From: Sphingomonas xinjiangensis
Lineage (GTDB): Bacteria > Pseudomonadota > Alphaproteobacteria > Sphingomonadales > Sphingomonadaceae
Reading direction: 5' to 3'
Assembly: GCF_014199255.1 (NCBI RefSeq)
Contig: NZ_JACIJF010000007.1
Location: 123,093-187,092 of the forward strand
Length of the DNA stretch: 64,000 nt
This document shows positions 55,354 through 62,857 of the stretch, in pieces. Made by a program: the position numbers and the translations under genes. Position 1 is the stretch's first letter, and the number at the start of each line of letters is the position of its first letter. The notes beneath the pieces are model-generated. The model was not told where the DNA came from. It saw only the letters and a program-made list of their open reading frames with translations, and did not search any database.

Positions 55354-56100
55354 ATGACTGAAACCAGCCCCGGCACATGGCTCGCCGACCGCGCGCTTCT
55401 CCGCATCTCGGGCGAGGACGTGCGCGGGTTCCTGCAAGGGCTGCTTACGCAGGACCTCGCGCGCGTGACCCCCGGGCAGCCGCAATGGACCGGTCTGCTT
55501 ACACCGCAGGGCAAGGCGCTGTTCGACTTCATCCTCTGGGACGATGGCGATGCGGTCCTGATCGATTGCGAGGCCACGCAGCGCGAGACGCTCGCGCGGC
55601 GGCTCACCATGTACCGCCTGCGCCGGGCGATCGCGATTGAGCCGGTCGAGGGTGGCGCGCATTGGTCGCGCAATAGCGGGCAAGGGGCGCACGATCCGCG
55701 CCTGGCCGCATTGGGCTATCGCTGGCTTGGGGAAGCGGCAGGCGCGCCAGCGCTCGACTGGCACGCGCATCGCCTGTCGCTTGGCGTGACCGAGGGCGCG
55801 GGTGAGCTCGGCCAGGACAAGACGCTGTGGCTCGAATGCAATGCCGAGCCGCTGAACGGCGTCAGCTATTCCAAGGGCTGCTATGTCGGACAGGAGAACA
55901 CCGCCCGCATGCACTATCGCGCCAAAGTCAGCCGCCGCCTGGTGGTGGCGCCGCTGGCGGAAGCGGGCGACCGCACCCGCGCGGTGTACCCGCATTTCGG
56001 GCTGATGGTCGAGTTGCGCCGGGTGGAGGCGCTGGGCGATGCCCTGGTCGCGGATTGGCTGGCGGAAGCACTTGCTCCGGCCTCGGAACCTGCCGCCTGA
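55354..56100 (+). CDS. ygfZ: Folate-binding protein YgfZ/IBA57 family
   Basis: A 248-residue relative of the GcvT aminomethyltransferase fold that helps maintain or repair iron-sulfur enzymes with tetrahydrofolate. The signature KGCYVGQENTARMHYR (KGCYxGQE, near residue 180) is intact. ISGEDVRGFLQGLLTQDL and TPQGKALFDFILW match the N-terminal domain. Divergent from pyrC, with 44 bp between starts. Confidence 0.9.
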   Translation: MTETSPGTWLADRALLRISGEDVRGFLQGLLTQDLARVTPGQPQWTGLLTPQGKALFDFILWDDGDAVLIDCEATQRETLARRLTMYRLRRAIAIEPVEGGAHWSRNSGQGAHDPRLAALGYRWLGEAAGAPALDWHAHRLSLGVTEGAGELGQDKTLWLECNAEPLNGVSYSKGCYVGQENTARMHYRAKVSRRLVVAPLAEAGDRTRAVYPHFGLMVELRRVEALGDALVADWLAEALAPASEPAA

Positions 56101-56156
56101 TCGGCTGCGGCGTGGACAGTGCCTAGAGAAGCCGGTGCGCTTGCACCCGGTTGCGC

Positions 56157-56184
56157 TTGCATGCCCGAATCGGGTCCTTAGGAT
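56157..56184 (+). promoter_or_regulatory. Putative sigma-70-like promoter for racemase gene
   Basis: TTGCAT (56157-56162) and TAGGAT (56179-56184) are separated by 16 bases, followed by AAAGGAG and an ATG at 56203. The leader would be very short. It is read by eye only and weak support; a 102-bp gap leaves room for it. Confidence 0.3.
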
Positions 56185-56202
56185 CGGCCAAAGGAGCGTG
56201 GC

Positions 56203-56898
56203 ATGCGGATGATCGGCTTGATCGGCGGCATGAGCTGGGAAAGCTCTGCCGAATATTATCGCATTTTGAATGAGGGGGTTCGCGACCGGCTCGGTGCGAC
56301 TGCGTCTGCCCGGTGCCTGCTCTGGTCCTTTGATTTCTCAGAGGTCGAAGCACTCCAGCAGCGGGGTGACTGGGACGGGTTGACGGCCTCGATGGTGGAT
56401 GCCGCACAGCGGCTCGAAGCGGCTGGTGCGGATATGCTGCTGATTTGCACGAACACGATGCATCGAATGGCGTCCGCGATCGAAGCGGCGACCAGCATAC
56501 CCCTTCTCCATATCGCCGATCCAACGGCGGAGCGAGTCAAGAGCACGGGTATCCGCAGGGTAGGGCTGCTTGGCACCGCCTTTACGATGGAGCACAGCTT
56601 CTACAAAGATCGGCTGCGCGATCGGCATGGATTGGACGTCATCGTTCCCGGTGAGATCGACCGGGCTATTGTTCACCGGATCATCTACGACGAACTTGTT
56701 GGTGGCCGGGTGCTGCCAACCTCGCGAGAAGCATGCAGAGGTGTCATCTCGCGCCTGGTGCAGAATGGTGCGGAGGCCGTGATCCTGGGTTGTACCGAGC
56801 TGATGCTGTTGGTGCGCCCTGACGACAGCGCGGTCCCCTTGTTCGACACCACGGCTCTTCATGCACAGGCCGCAGTGGCGATCGCGCTGACCGACTAG
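56203..56898 (+). CDS. Aspartate/glutamate racemase family protein
   Basis: A 231-residue cofactor-independent racemase. The N-terminus MIGLIGGMSWESSAEYYRIL is typical of the aspartate racemase group. The two catalytic cysteines lie in LLICTNTMHRMA (near residue 83) and VILGCTELMLLV (near 195), both present. The role could be D-aspartate or D-glutamate supply, or related amino acids. The AAAGGAG ribosome site fits the start at 56203. Not clearly linked to a neighbour. Confidence 0.88.
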   Translation: MRMIGLIGGMSWESSAEYYRILNEGVRDRLGATASARCLLWSFDFSEVEALQQRGDWDGLTASMVDAAQRLEAAGADMLLICTNTMHRMASAIEAATSIPLLHIADPTAERVKSTGIRRVGLLGTAFTMEHSFYKDRLRDRHGLDVIVPGEIDRAIVHRIIYDELVGGRVLPTSREACRGVISRLVQNGAEAVILGCTELMLLVRPDDSAVPLFDTTALHAQAAVAIALTD

Positions 56899-57212
56899 GT
56901 TTGCCAACCCCGTTCCCAGGTTCAGCGGCGCAGGCCCGCCGGCGGCCGGTAGTGGATCATGCTCCGGTAGCGGGCTAGCAATGCCCAAGCACAAGCAGGC
57001 CGCCTCCCGCGCACAAGTGCCTGCACCACAGGGCCATCGCTTCGCGCTGGGAGAGACCGGCGCGGCCGCTAAGCCGCTCCCGAAGAAGCTGAAAGGGCCG
57101 GCGTGTTCCGGGTCCAAGCTCCGTCACGCTGCCAACAGAGGTAGACAAAGAAAAAGGGAGGCCGGTTGCCCGGCCTCCCCAATTCTTTCCAGTCCGGATG
57201 GACCGGGCAGGA
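56899..57212. other. Intergenic region with ompA terminator
   Basis: These 314 bases separate the racemase stop from the ompA stop (convergent). The only clear structure is the terminator at 57150-57179. The short open frame starting at 56981 on the plus strand has no features of a gene. Confidence 0.6.
57150..57179 (-). terminator. Strong intrinsic terminator of ompA gene
   Basis: On the minus strand GGGAGGCCGG, a GCAA tetraloop, and CCGGCCTCCC form a perfect 10-bp stem, followed by TTTTTCTTTG. It lies 34 bp after the OmpA stop. This is the clearest terminator in the window. Confidence 0.92.
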
Positions 57213-58313
57213 TTACATGCCCGAGCCAGGACCGTACGTGATTTCCACGCGGCGGTTCTGAAGCTCGCGGACACCGTCGGCGGTGTCGACGCGCGGACGG
57301 CTTTCACCGAACGCTTCGGTCGAGATGACACCGTCGGAGATGCCACGACCGGTGAGGTAGCCCTTGACCGAGTCAGCGCGACGCTGGGACAGACCAACGT
57401 TGTAGCTGGCCGAGCCCGAACGGTCAGCGTGGCCTGCCAGGACGACGCGGGTGTTCGCGCAGTTCTGATAGTTGCTGATCGCGTTGTCGAGGATGCTCGA
57501 AGCTTCCGGCGTGATGTCCGACTTATCCCAGTCGAAGAACACGATGTACGGCCCAGGCGTGCAGACCACTGCCGGCGGCGGCGTTTCAGCGACCGGCGGC
57601 GGGGTGTAAGCAGGCTCAGCCGGCGGAGCGACGGGCTCAGGCATCGGCTCAGGTGCGCCGAAGTTGAAGGTCAGGCCGCCCAGGATGCTGTGCGAACGCA
57701 TGCGACCGCTGACTTCTGCGCCGCTGGCGGAGACCAGGTCGACGCCCGGTGCGTTGAAGAAGCGATACTTCAGCGAGACGTCGACATTGTCGGACAGCGG
57801 TGCGCGGATACCCGCGATCGCCTGCCATGCAACCACCGTGTCGGAGTCATCGACGATGTCCGAAGCGGTGCTCAGCGCGAGGCGCGACTTGACGCGGGCG
57901 ACACCGATACCGGGCCCAACAAAGCCCTGCACGCCGTCGTCATCACCGAAGTCCCACAGGCCGTTGACCATGAAGCTCAGCGCGGTGGTGCGGCCACCGG
58001 CGCCGTCATAGCTGCCAGCCACTGCGCCAGGCAGCGGGACCGACGAGGTCAGGCCATCGACGGTTGCCGACTTGTAGCCGACTTCGGCTTCAAGACGGAA
58101 CACGCCCAGGTCGTAACCGACCGTCGCGTCGACGTCATAGCCATAGTTGTGATCAACAGACAGCGCGTCTTCGACCGAACCAACGTTCCAGTCGATGTCT
58201 TCAACGATCATCGCGCCGCCTTCGACGCCCACATACCACGCGTTGTCGCGGGCAAGGGCGGGCGTGCTGAGCGCGGTGGTCGCTAGCGCCAAGGTAATGG
58301 CAAGCTTCCGCAT
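57213..58313 (-). CDS. OmpA family outer-membrane protein
   Basis: A 366-residue structural porin. It has a signal peptide (MRKLAITLALATTALSTPALA), an eight-strand beta-barrel (about 22-225, starting NAWYVGVEGGAMIVEDIDWN), a Pro-rich hinge (EPMPEPVAPPAEPAYTPPP), and the C-terminal peptidoglycan-binding OmpA domain (YIVFFDWDKSDITPEASSIL, AGHADRSGSASYNVGLSQRR with the conserved Asp and Arg). It should tie the outer membrane to the cell wall. The start has GAAAGGGG upstream, and a strong terminator follows. Likely highly expressed. Confidence 0.94.
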   Translation of the reverse strand: MRKLAITLALATTALSTPALARDNAWYVGVEGGAMIVEDIDWNVGSVEDALSVDHNYGYDVDATVGYDLGVFRLEAEVGYKSATVDGLTSSVPLPGAVAGSYDGAGGRTTALSFMVNGLWDFGDDDGVQGFVGPGIGVARVKSRLALSTASDIVDDSDTVVAWQAIAGIRAPLSDNVDVSLKYRFFNAPGVDLVSASGAEVSGRMRSHSILGGLTFNFGAPEPMPEPVAPPAEPAYTPPPVAETPPPAVVCTPGPYIVFFDWDKSDITPEASSILDNAISNYQNCANTRVVLAGHADRSGSASYNVGLSQRRADSVKGYLTGRGISDGVISTEAFGESRPRVDTADGVRELQNRRVEITYGPGSGM

Positions 58314-58414
58314 ATTAAACCCCTTTCTCGATTGTCACTGAGACAGCGACAAAATCACTATCGAAACGAATGTATCCACGCAAGCGCACAAATCGGGGGA
58401 CTGTTGCATCATCG

Positions 58415-58924
58415 TCACAGTTGGTCCGAGGCAATCAGACCATGCGTACGCAATGCTTCCAGTACCGCAACGATTGCGGCCCGCGCTTGCCCATCAACCA
58501 CTATACCCCCTGCTGGTTCCGCGACTGCGAGACCTCTTCTGCCAACTACCTGTACACCCTCGACAAAAACTTTCCCATGCACCTCTCCGATGCGCCAATC
58601 ACCGTCGCGGAACAGCGCGAAGCCGGTCTCGGCCCCCGCCCAGACCCGCATGCCCTCGCGCGGCGCGAGAAAACGCCATCCTCCTGCCGACCATGCTGCA
58701 AGTGCGTTCGCATGCCCCTGCCAAGCACCGGTCGGATCCGCACCGACGATCCAGCACTGCCCGTCCTCGGGCCTATCCGGCGGCGACTCGGCACCGATCG
58801 CAGTCGCCATGCCGCTCACCAGTGCGTCCAGCAGCAGCAGCGCCTCGTTGTGCGTCATTTCCTTCTGCGCCTGTCCCGCCGCCAGCATCGGCAGCCCCAG
58901 CCGTGGTGTCCCATCGTGGCTCAT
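58415..58924 (-). CDS. DUF2793 phage/GTA tail-end protein
   Basis: A 169-residue protein with the DUF2793 pattern: TPRLGLPMLAAGQAQKEMTH at the start and GQCWIVGADPTGAW, GMRVWAGAETGFALFRDG later. In sphingomonad gene transfer agent clusters this gene follows the large baseplate protein. Here it directly overlaps the truncated tape-measure gene (ATGA), so the genes that should lie between are missing. Last gene of the cluster; ompA lies downstream on the same strand after about 100 bp. Confidence 0.82.
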   Translation of the reverse strand: MSHDGTPRLGLPMLAAGQAQKEMTHNEALLLLDALVSGMATAIGAESPPDRPEDGQCWIVGADPTGAWQGHANALAAWSAGGWRFLAPREGMRVWAGAETGFALFRDGDWRIGEVHGKVFVEGVQVVGRRGLAVAEPAGGIVVDGQARAAIVAVLEALRTHGLIASDQL

Positions 58925-59244
58925 ATCCTATCCCCACCCTTCCTGCGCCGCAGTTCGGCGGCCGGTGACAATCCATGCGAGCCGATCTGCTGCACGGCGA
59001 CGATCCGCAGCACGCTGGACGCGATCTCGCCGATCACCCCCAGCGCCACGCCGCGCAGATCCTCGAACCCCAGCTTGCCGGTGCGCACCGCGCGTCCCAG
59101 CGCCGTCTCGATCGCTTGCCCCGCGCGGTTGACGCCCGCCTCCAGCGGCCCTTCCAGGCTGCCCCGCATCTCGGCCACATCCTGGGCGAACGCCCGCGTA
59201 TCGGCACGCACGCTGACCACCGGACGCTCGATCTCTTCATCCAT
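58921..59244 (-). CDS. Truncated GTA tape-measure protein
   Basis: A 107-residue protein. The start VVSVRADTRAFAQDVAEMRG and LGRAVRTGKLGFEDLRGVAL match the N-terminus of the short GTA-type tape-measure protein, but the Gly-rich middle and the conserved C-terminal part (with its GEQGPE-type motif) are absent. After about residue 80 it changes character (VAVQQIGSHGLSPAAELRRR). I infer an internal deletion that joined the tape-measure start to the end of another gene, possibly the baseplate protein. The open frame is real; function is doubtful. Confidence 0.72.
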   Translation of the reverse strand: MDEEIERPVVSVRADTRAFAQDVAEMRGSLEGPLEAGVNRAGQAIETALGRAVRTGKLGFEDLRGVALGVIGEIASSVLRIVAVQQIGSHGLSPAAELRRRKGGDRI

Positions 59245-59437
59245 CGGGAAAAAGCTCCTTCAGCCGCGCGACCTCCGCCGCCCCGGGCGGCGCGACCACC
59301 TCACCGCGCGCCGCGCCCACCAGCGCCGCCAGCTCAGCCGGCGTCGCATTCCAAAAGACGTCCGGGCTCCACCCGAACACCAGTCCCGCCAGCCCAGCGA
59401 GACGAGCGGAACACCCGCCGAAATCCTCCCCCGTCAC
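59237..59437 (-). CDS. GTA tail assembly chaperone (rcc01693-like)
   Basis: A 66-residue protein from GTG 59437, with LAGLAGLVFGWSPDVFWNATP and AELAALVGAARGEV. This is the compact pattern of the phage tail assembly chaperone between gp10 and the tape measure in RcGTA-like clusters. It overlaps gp10 by GTGA and the tape-measure start by 8 bases. A longer open frame up to 59641 lies over gp10 and is rejected. Confidence 0.75.
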   Translation of the reverse strand: MTGEDFGGCSARLAGLAGLVFGWSPDVFWNATPAELAALVGAARGEVVAPPGAAEVARLKELFPDG

Positions 59438-59577
59438 CGCCCCGCCAAAATCTGGCCGATCAGCACCTTCAGCGCCGGCGTCGCCGCCACCAGCCCCCCG
59501 GCCACCACATTCTCGGCGAACACCTCGCGCCTCCCGGCGAACGGCTCGCGCAAACAATGCCAGAACAGGCCGACCAT
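59434..59577 (-). CDS. GTA gp10-like protein, probably truncated
   Basis: A 47-residue frame from ATG 59577 (MVGLFWHCLREPF, then VVAGGLVAATPALKVLIGQI). It resembles the C-terminal half of the GTA gp10 family, which is usually about 100 residues. The N-terminal half and the whole major tail protein gene (gp9), expected just upstream, are missing: the tail-terminator stop is only five bases away. A deletion removing gp9 and the start of gp10 would explain it. The new start may or may not be used. Confidence 0.55.
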   Translation of the reverse strand: MVGLFWHCLREPFAGRREVFAENVVAGGLVAATPALKVLIGQILAGR

Positions 59578-59582
59578 CTCGC

Positions 59583-59978
59583 TTAGGCCAGCATCCGCAC
59601 GCGGAACTCGCACAGCGCGGCCCAACGGCCTTCGCCCTCACGCACCACCCGGCTGCGCACCGCGCTCAGGCTCGCCACCCGCCAGCCTTCGCCCAACATC
59701 CGCGGCAACCCCAGCACCGCTGCCTCGACCTCGCCGACCAGCCCGCGCAGCCGCCGGGGTGACACTCCCTGATCGAACAGGGTGACGCTCAGCCGCCCTT
59801 CGCGCCCAACGAGATCCTTGGTGCTCCAATCGGTCAGCAGCGCATCCTCGACCAGCGCATAGGGCCGCACGCCTCTCACTGGCTGCGCATCGAACACGCC
59901 GCTGATCTTGGCCATCAGCGGCGCATGACCGCCCAGCACCGCCGCTAGCGCGTCGGCCAGCACGTCATGCGCGCTCAT
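59583..59978 (-). CDS. GTA tail terminator protein, DUF3168
   Basis: A 131-residue protein of the DUF3168 / gp8 family. SAHDVLADALAAVLGGHAPL is followed by VRPYALVEDALLTDWSTKD, LSVTLFDQGVSPRRLRGLVG and the C-terminal WAALCEFRVRM. It completes the phage-like tail tube. The ATG at 59978 overlaps the stop of the preceding small gene (ATGA). Intact by eye. Confidence 0.85.
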   Translation of the reverse strand: MSAHDVLADALAAVLGGHAPLMAKISGVFDAQPVRGVRPYALVEDALLTDWSTKDLVGREGRLSVTLFDQGVSPRRLRGLVGEVEAAVLGLPRMLGEGWRVASLSAVRSRVVREGEGRWAALCEFRVRMLA

Positions 59979-60181
59979 CGCAGCAGTCCTCCGAGCCAGC
60001 GTAAGCCAGGCTCGGCAAGCATCCGCCGCCCGAGCCCGGCCCCGCGCACCACCACCGGCTCCGGCTCGACGTCCACGGTTAGCTCTGGAAAGGCTTCCCG
60101 CACGTCCTCGCCCAGCCGCGACGCGGCGTCCGCCGCCGCGCGTTCGCCGCGCGCTCTCGCGCGCGCCTCCAGCCGCTCCAT
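59975..60181 (-). CDS. Small GTA-cluster protein of unknown function
   Basis: A 68-residue, strongly Arg/Glu/Ala-rich protein (MERLEARARARGERAAADAA), ending in AEPGLRWLGGLLR. It sits where RcGTA-like clusters carry a head-closure or stopper gene, but is far too short for that family, and I do not recognise it. It is joined by TGATG to the connector gene and by ATGA to the tail-terminator gene, which supports translation. Confidence 0.65.
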   Translation of the reverse strand: MERLEARARARGERAAADAASRLGEDVREAFPELTVDVEPEPVVVRGAGLGRRMLAEPGLRWLGGLLR

Positions 60182-60702
60182 CACAACCGCACCCGCCGCC
60201 ACGGCCGCCACAACGCCGCCACTGCCGCGGGCGGCGCTCCCCCGATCGCCCGCGCTTCGAACAGATGCGCCGCGAGCAACACCACGCCCTGCGTGATCGG
60301 CGCCGGCAGCGCGTCCCAGCCCTCAGCCAGCCCCGCGCGGAACCCGACCTGCACCAGCCGTGCATCGCCTGGCGCGGTCACCCGCACCCAACCTTGTCCG
60401 ACCGCGTCCAGGTCGATCGCGAACCGGTCCGCCGGCAACGCCGCCCCATCGGGCGTGCGGACCGCTTCAATCGCGGTCACCGGCGTCACCTCCAGCCGCC
60501 GCCATGCCCGGTCCGCCGGCAGCAGTTCCTGCCAGCCGCGCACGATCAGGCTTGCGCCGGTAAACGCCTCGCACAGCGCCATCGCCGCCGCGACATGCCC
60601 GCTCAGCGCCGCGTCCTCTGCGTCCCCCAAGATGCGCAGATGCGCCTTGGCCGCGTCGCGCGCGGCTGCCAGCGCCGCCGCCGGAAATGGCGGTGCGTCC
60701 AT
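60181..60702 (-). CDS. GTA head-tail connector protein (gp6 type)
   Basis: A 173-residue protein of the phage gp6-like connector family. It has a helical start (AAARDAAKAHLRILGDAEDA, MALCEAFTGASLIVRGWQEL), a central YxxxD-like beta region (VTPVTAIEAVRTPDGAALPA) and a C-terminal helix (PITQGVVLLAAHLFEARAIG). It forms the adaptor ring under the portal. Intact by eye. A GC-rich hairpin lies in the 75-bp gap after the capsid gene. Confidence 0.85.
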   Translation of the reverse strand: MDAPPFPAAALAAARDAAKAHLRILGDAEDAALSGHVAAAMALCEAFTGASLIVRGWQELLPADRAWRRLEVTPVTAIEAVRTPDGAALPADRFAIDLDAVGQGWVRVTAPGDARLVQVGFRAGLAEGWDALPAPITQGVVLLAAHLFEARAIGGAPPAAVAALWRPWRRVRL

Positions 60703-60777
60703 AAACCCCTCCTATGTTTCGCAAGAAAAGGGGCCGCGCCGTAGCCCCCGCGCCGGCGCGGCCCGCTCCGCCGCCCG

Positions 60778-61791
60778 TCAGGCTGCGGAGAACTTGAGCA
60801 CCTTTATCGCCTCCGAATTGCTCACCATTCCGCCGACGCGCTTGGTGGCATAGAAGTAGACGAACGGCTTGTTGCTGTACGGATCGCGCAGGATCTGCGT
60901 CTCCTGCCGCTCGGCGATCAGATATCCCGCCTTGAAGTTGCCGAACGCCACCGCAAGCGCATCCGCGCCGATGTCGGGCATGTCCTCGGCCTCGAACACC
61001 GGATAGCCGAGCAGCGTGCCGGGCTGTCCCATCGCCAGCCCCGGCGCCCACAGCAGCCCGCCATCACTGGTCCGGAACTTGCGCACCCGCGCCAGCGTGG
61101 CCGAGTTCATCACCCAGCAGGCGCCCTGGCGGTATGGCGGGCGCAGCGCGTGGACCAGGTCGATCAGCCGCTCCTTGGGGTTGATCGCGAAGGCGCCGGG
61201 TGCCCCGCTCGCCAGATACTGAATCGTCCCGAACGGCCGCGCCGCGTCGCCTTGCGCCGATACCGGCCCGGTGAGGAATCCCTTGAGCTTGTTCACGCCA
61301 TTGCCGCGCACGAACGCCGCGCCTTCGGCAGTTGCGAACTCGCGCGCCACTTCGCTCGCCAGCCATGCCTCGACATCGAACGCGGCATCGTCAAGCATCG
61401 CCTGGCTCGCCGCCGGATTGGCGTAGAGGTCGCCCGAAGGCGGCGCGACTTCGTTGAACACCGGCGTTTCGGTCTCGTCGCGCGCCGCGGTCTCCGCCGC
61501 CCAACCGCTCTCGAACCCGCCGCTCGCCACCAGCTTGCGGTACCCGCTCGTTCCCACCTTTACGAAATTGGCGATGGCGCGGATCGGCGACACCGCCTTC
61601 AGCGTCGCGTCGATCTGCCCATCGATCTCCTCGGGCACCGCATAGCCGCCACTAGCGCCGTCCACCCCCGACATCGCCTTCACTTCCACCGCGCCATGCC
61701 CGGCGCGCAGGAACCCGTCGAACGCGGCAGTTCTCGCCGCTCGCCCGCCCGCCAGCATCGGCCGCGCCGTCACCACGCCCGCCGCTTCCAC
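60778..61791 (-). CDS. GTA major capsid protein (HK97 fold), displaced N-terminus
   Basis: A 337-residue HK97-type capsid protein. The core is complete: EVKAMSGVDGASGGYAVPEE, TLKAVSPIRAIANFVKVGTS, PSGDLYANPAASQAMLDDAA, CWVMNSATLARVRKF and ERQETQILRDPYSNKPFVYF. Full-length homologues have about 50-80 more residues at the N-terminus. Here the only in-frame start is GTG 61791 without a good ribosome site. An ATG with a strong site (GGGGAG, ATG 61828 or 61822) lies just upstream in another frame and encodes a few residues before shifting. I infer a deletion with frameshift in the scaffold segment. Confidence 0.82.
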   Translation of the reverse strand: MEAAGVVTARPMLAGGRAARTAAFDGFLRAGHGAVEVKAMSGVDGASGGYAVPEEIDGQIDATLKAVSPIRAIANFVKVGTSGYRKLVASGGFESGWAAETAARDETETPVFNEVAPPSGDLYANPAASQAMLDDAAFDVEAWLASEVAREFATAEGAAFVRGNGVNKLKGFLTGPVSAQGDAARPFGTIQYLASGAPGAFAINPKERLIDLVHALRPPYRQGACWVMNSATLARVRKFRTSDGGLLWAPGLAMGQPGTLLGYPVFEAEDMPDIGADALAVAFGNFKAGYLIAERQETQILRDPYSNKPFVYFYATKRVGGMVSNSEAIKVLKFSAA

Positions 61792-61844
61792 CGCATTCGA
61801 AGCTCGTCACAATCCCGTCCATCACCATCTCCCCACGCCAAAAG

Positions 61845-61912
61845 ACCCTCCCCGAGCTGCGCTCGGGGAGGGGGACCATCCGCAAAGCGGATGGTGGAGG
61901 GGCCGCCGCAGG
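61845..61912. repeat. REP-like palindromic repeat between protease and capsid genes
   Basis: CCTCCCCGAGC pairs with GCTCGGGGAGG, followed by a second hairpin ACCATCCGC-AAA-GCGGATGGT and GGAGGGGCC. It is the best example of the repeat family seen in gluQ (4745-4885) and at 4045-4101. It lies in the gap where the capsid N-terminus appears damaged, so its insertion may be linked to the lesion. Confidence 0.75.
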
Positions 61913-61933
61913 CGGAAGCCCCAACTCAGAAAT

Positions 61934-62308
61934 TCAGAAAGTCTCCACCGCATGCACCCGCGCCAGCGGCTGCATCGGCTGCGCGACCAGGCTCACTTCC
62001 ATGAGCTCCAGCCGCCGGATTTCGCGCCGCAGCCCCTGCCGCGCCTCCGCAACCCGGTACCCGAAGGACAGCCCCGTCACTGCGCCGCTCGCCACGCGCT
62101 CGGCCAGCCTGGCCTCCTCCACCGACCCGACCACCCGCAGCCCATGGCGGTCTTCCCCCAACAGCTCGATCCGCCCCACCGGCCACCCCTGATGCTGCCA
62201 GAGCAGCGGCATGCTCGCTGGCGACCCGAACGCGCCGGGCCGCAGCACGTTGCCGCCGCGGTCCGCCACGCCGAACACCGCCGCGTACCCGGCGAACCGC
62301 ACCCTCAT
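61934..62308 (-). CDS. GTA prohead protease (HK97 family)
   Basis: A 124-residue serine protease that matures the capsid. It begins MRVRFAGYAAVFGVADRGG, with the catalytic histidine in LLWQHQGWPVGRIELL and the serine in AVTGLSFGYRV (near residue 81), then LMEVSLVAQPMQPLARV. It is shorter than phage HK97 proteases but normal for GTA. The ATG at 62308 overlaps the stop of the DUF6127 gene (ATGA). Confidence 0.87.
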   Translation of the reverse strand: MRVRFAGYAAVFGVADRGGNVLRPGAFGSPASMPLLWQHQGWPVGRIELLGEDRHGLRVVGSVEEARLAERVASGAVTGLSFGYRVAEARQGLRREIRRLELMEVSLVAQPMQPLARVHAVETF

Positions 62309-62613
62309 TTCAGCCAGCCGGGAAAGCCCAGCTTCACCGCCAGTCCGACCAGCACCAGCGCCGCGATCATCCGCCCGAACGATCCCCACGCCGCCTTGAA
62401 CGCCGACCGCTTGGCGTCGCGCCACGCCCCCAGCAGTTCGCGCAGCTCGGCCATGTCCTTGGCCGCGCCGGCATCCTCCAGCCCCAGCCGGGCGAGCGCC
62501 CGCCGCGCCCCCAATCCCCCTGCTTCCTTCGCGATCGCACGCAGCGTACCCACGCTCGCGCCATCGCCGCGCGCCTGCTCCATCAGCCGCGCCAGCACCG
62601 TTCCGTCTTCCAT
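62305..62613 (-). CDS. DUF6127 family GTA-cluster protein
   Basis: A 102-residue protein with a helical, charged N-terminal part (ARLMEQARGDGASVGTLRAI, LGARRALARLGLEDAGAAKD) and one membrane helix at the C-terminus (MIAALVLVGLAVKLGF). DUF6127 genes are found between portal and protease in sphingomonad GTA clusters; their role is not known. Coupled to the protease by ATGA. Confidence 0.75.
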   Translation of the reverse strand: MEDGTVLARLMEQARGDGASVGTLRAIAKEAGGLGARRALARLGLEDAGAAKDMAELRELLGAWRDAKRSAFKAAWGSFGRMIAALVLVGLAVKLGFPGWLK

Positions 62614-62662
62614 GTTCCCGCTCCCGGTTGCGGCGCACCGCCCCGGCGCCTAGGCCGGGCGA

Positions 62663-62857
62663 ATGCGCCGCTGGTTGTTCCCCTTGGCCGTGCTCGCCAC
62701 GGTCCTGCTCGCCGCCCTGTTGGTCTGGCTGTGGCGCACGGACGCGGTGCTCGTGCACAAATGCGCGAGCGCCGGCGGCACCTGGGACGGCGAAGCCCGC
62801 ATCTGCAATGTCGGCACGCTCACAGTCCCGGCATCGCCCGCTTCTCGGAGTCGCTGA
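62663..62857 (+). CDS. Small membrane-anchored protein, opposite to the GTA genes
   Basis: A 64-residue frame on the plus strand. It has a signal-anchor (WLFPLAVLATVLLAALLVWL) then CASAGGTWDGEARICN, a pattern of two cysteines around a GG-x-W turn seen in small exported proteins of sphingomonads. It overlaps the convergent portal gene by 38 bp. No family name can be given. The opposite strand and location inside the GTA cluster make it notable. Confidence 0.5.
   Translation: MRRWLFPLAVLATVLLAALLVWLWRTDAVLVHKCASAGGTWDGEARICNVGTLTVPASPASRSR

Noticed and set aside
57198..58286. 362-residue plus-strand open frame
   Set aside because: Antisense to the OmpA gene, whose barrel and OmpA domain are clear.
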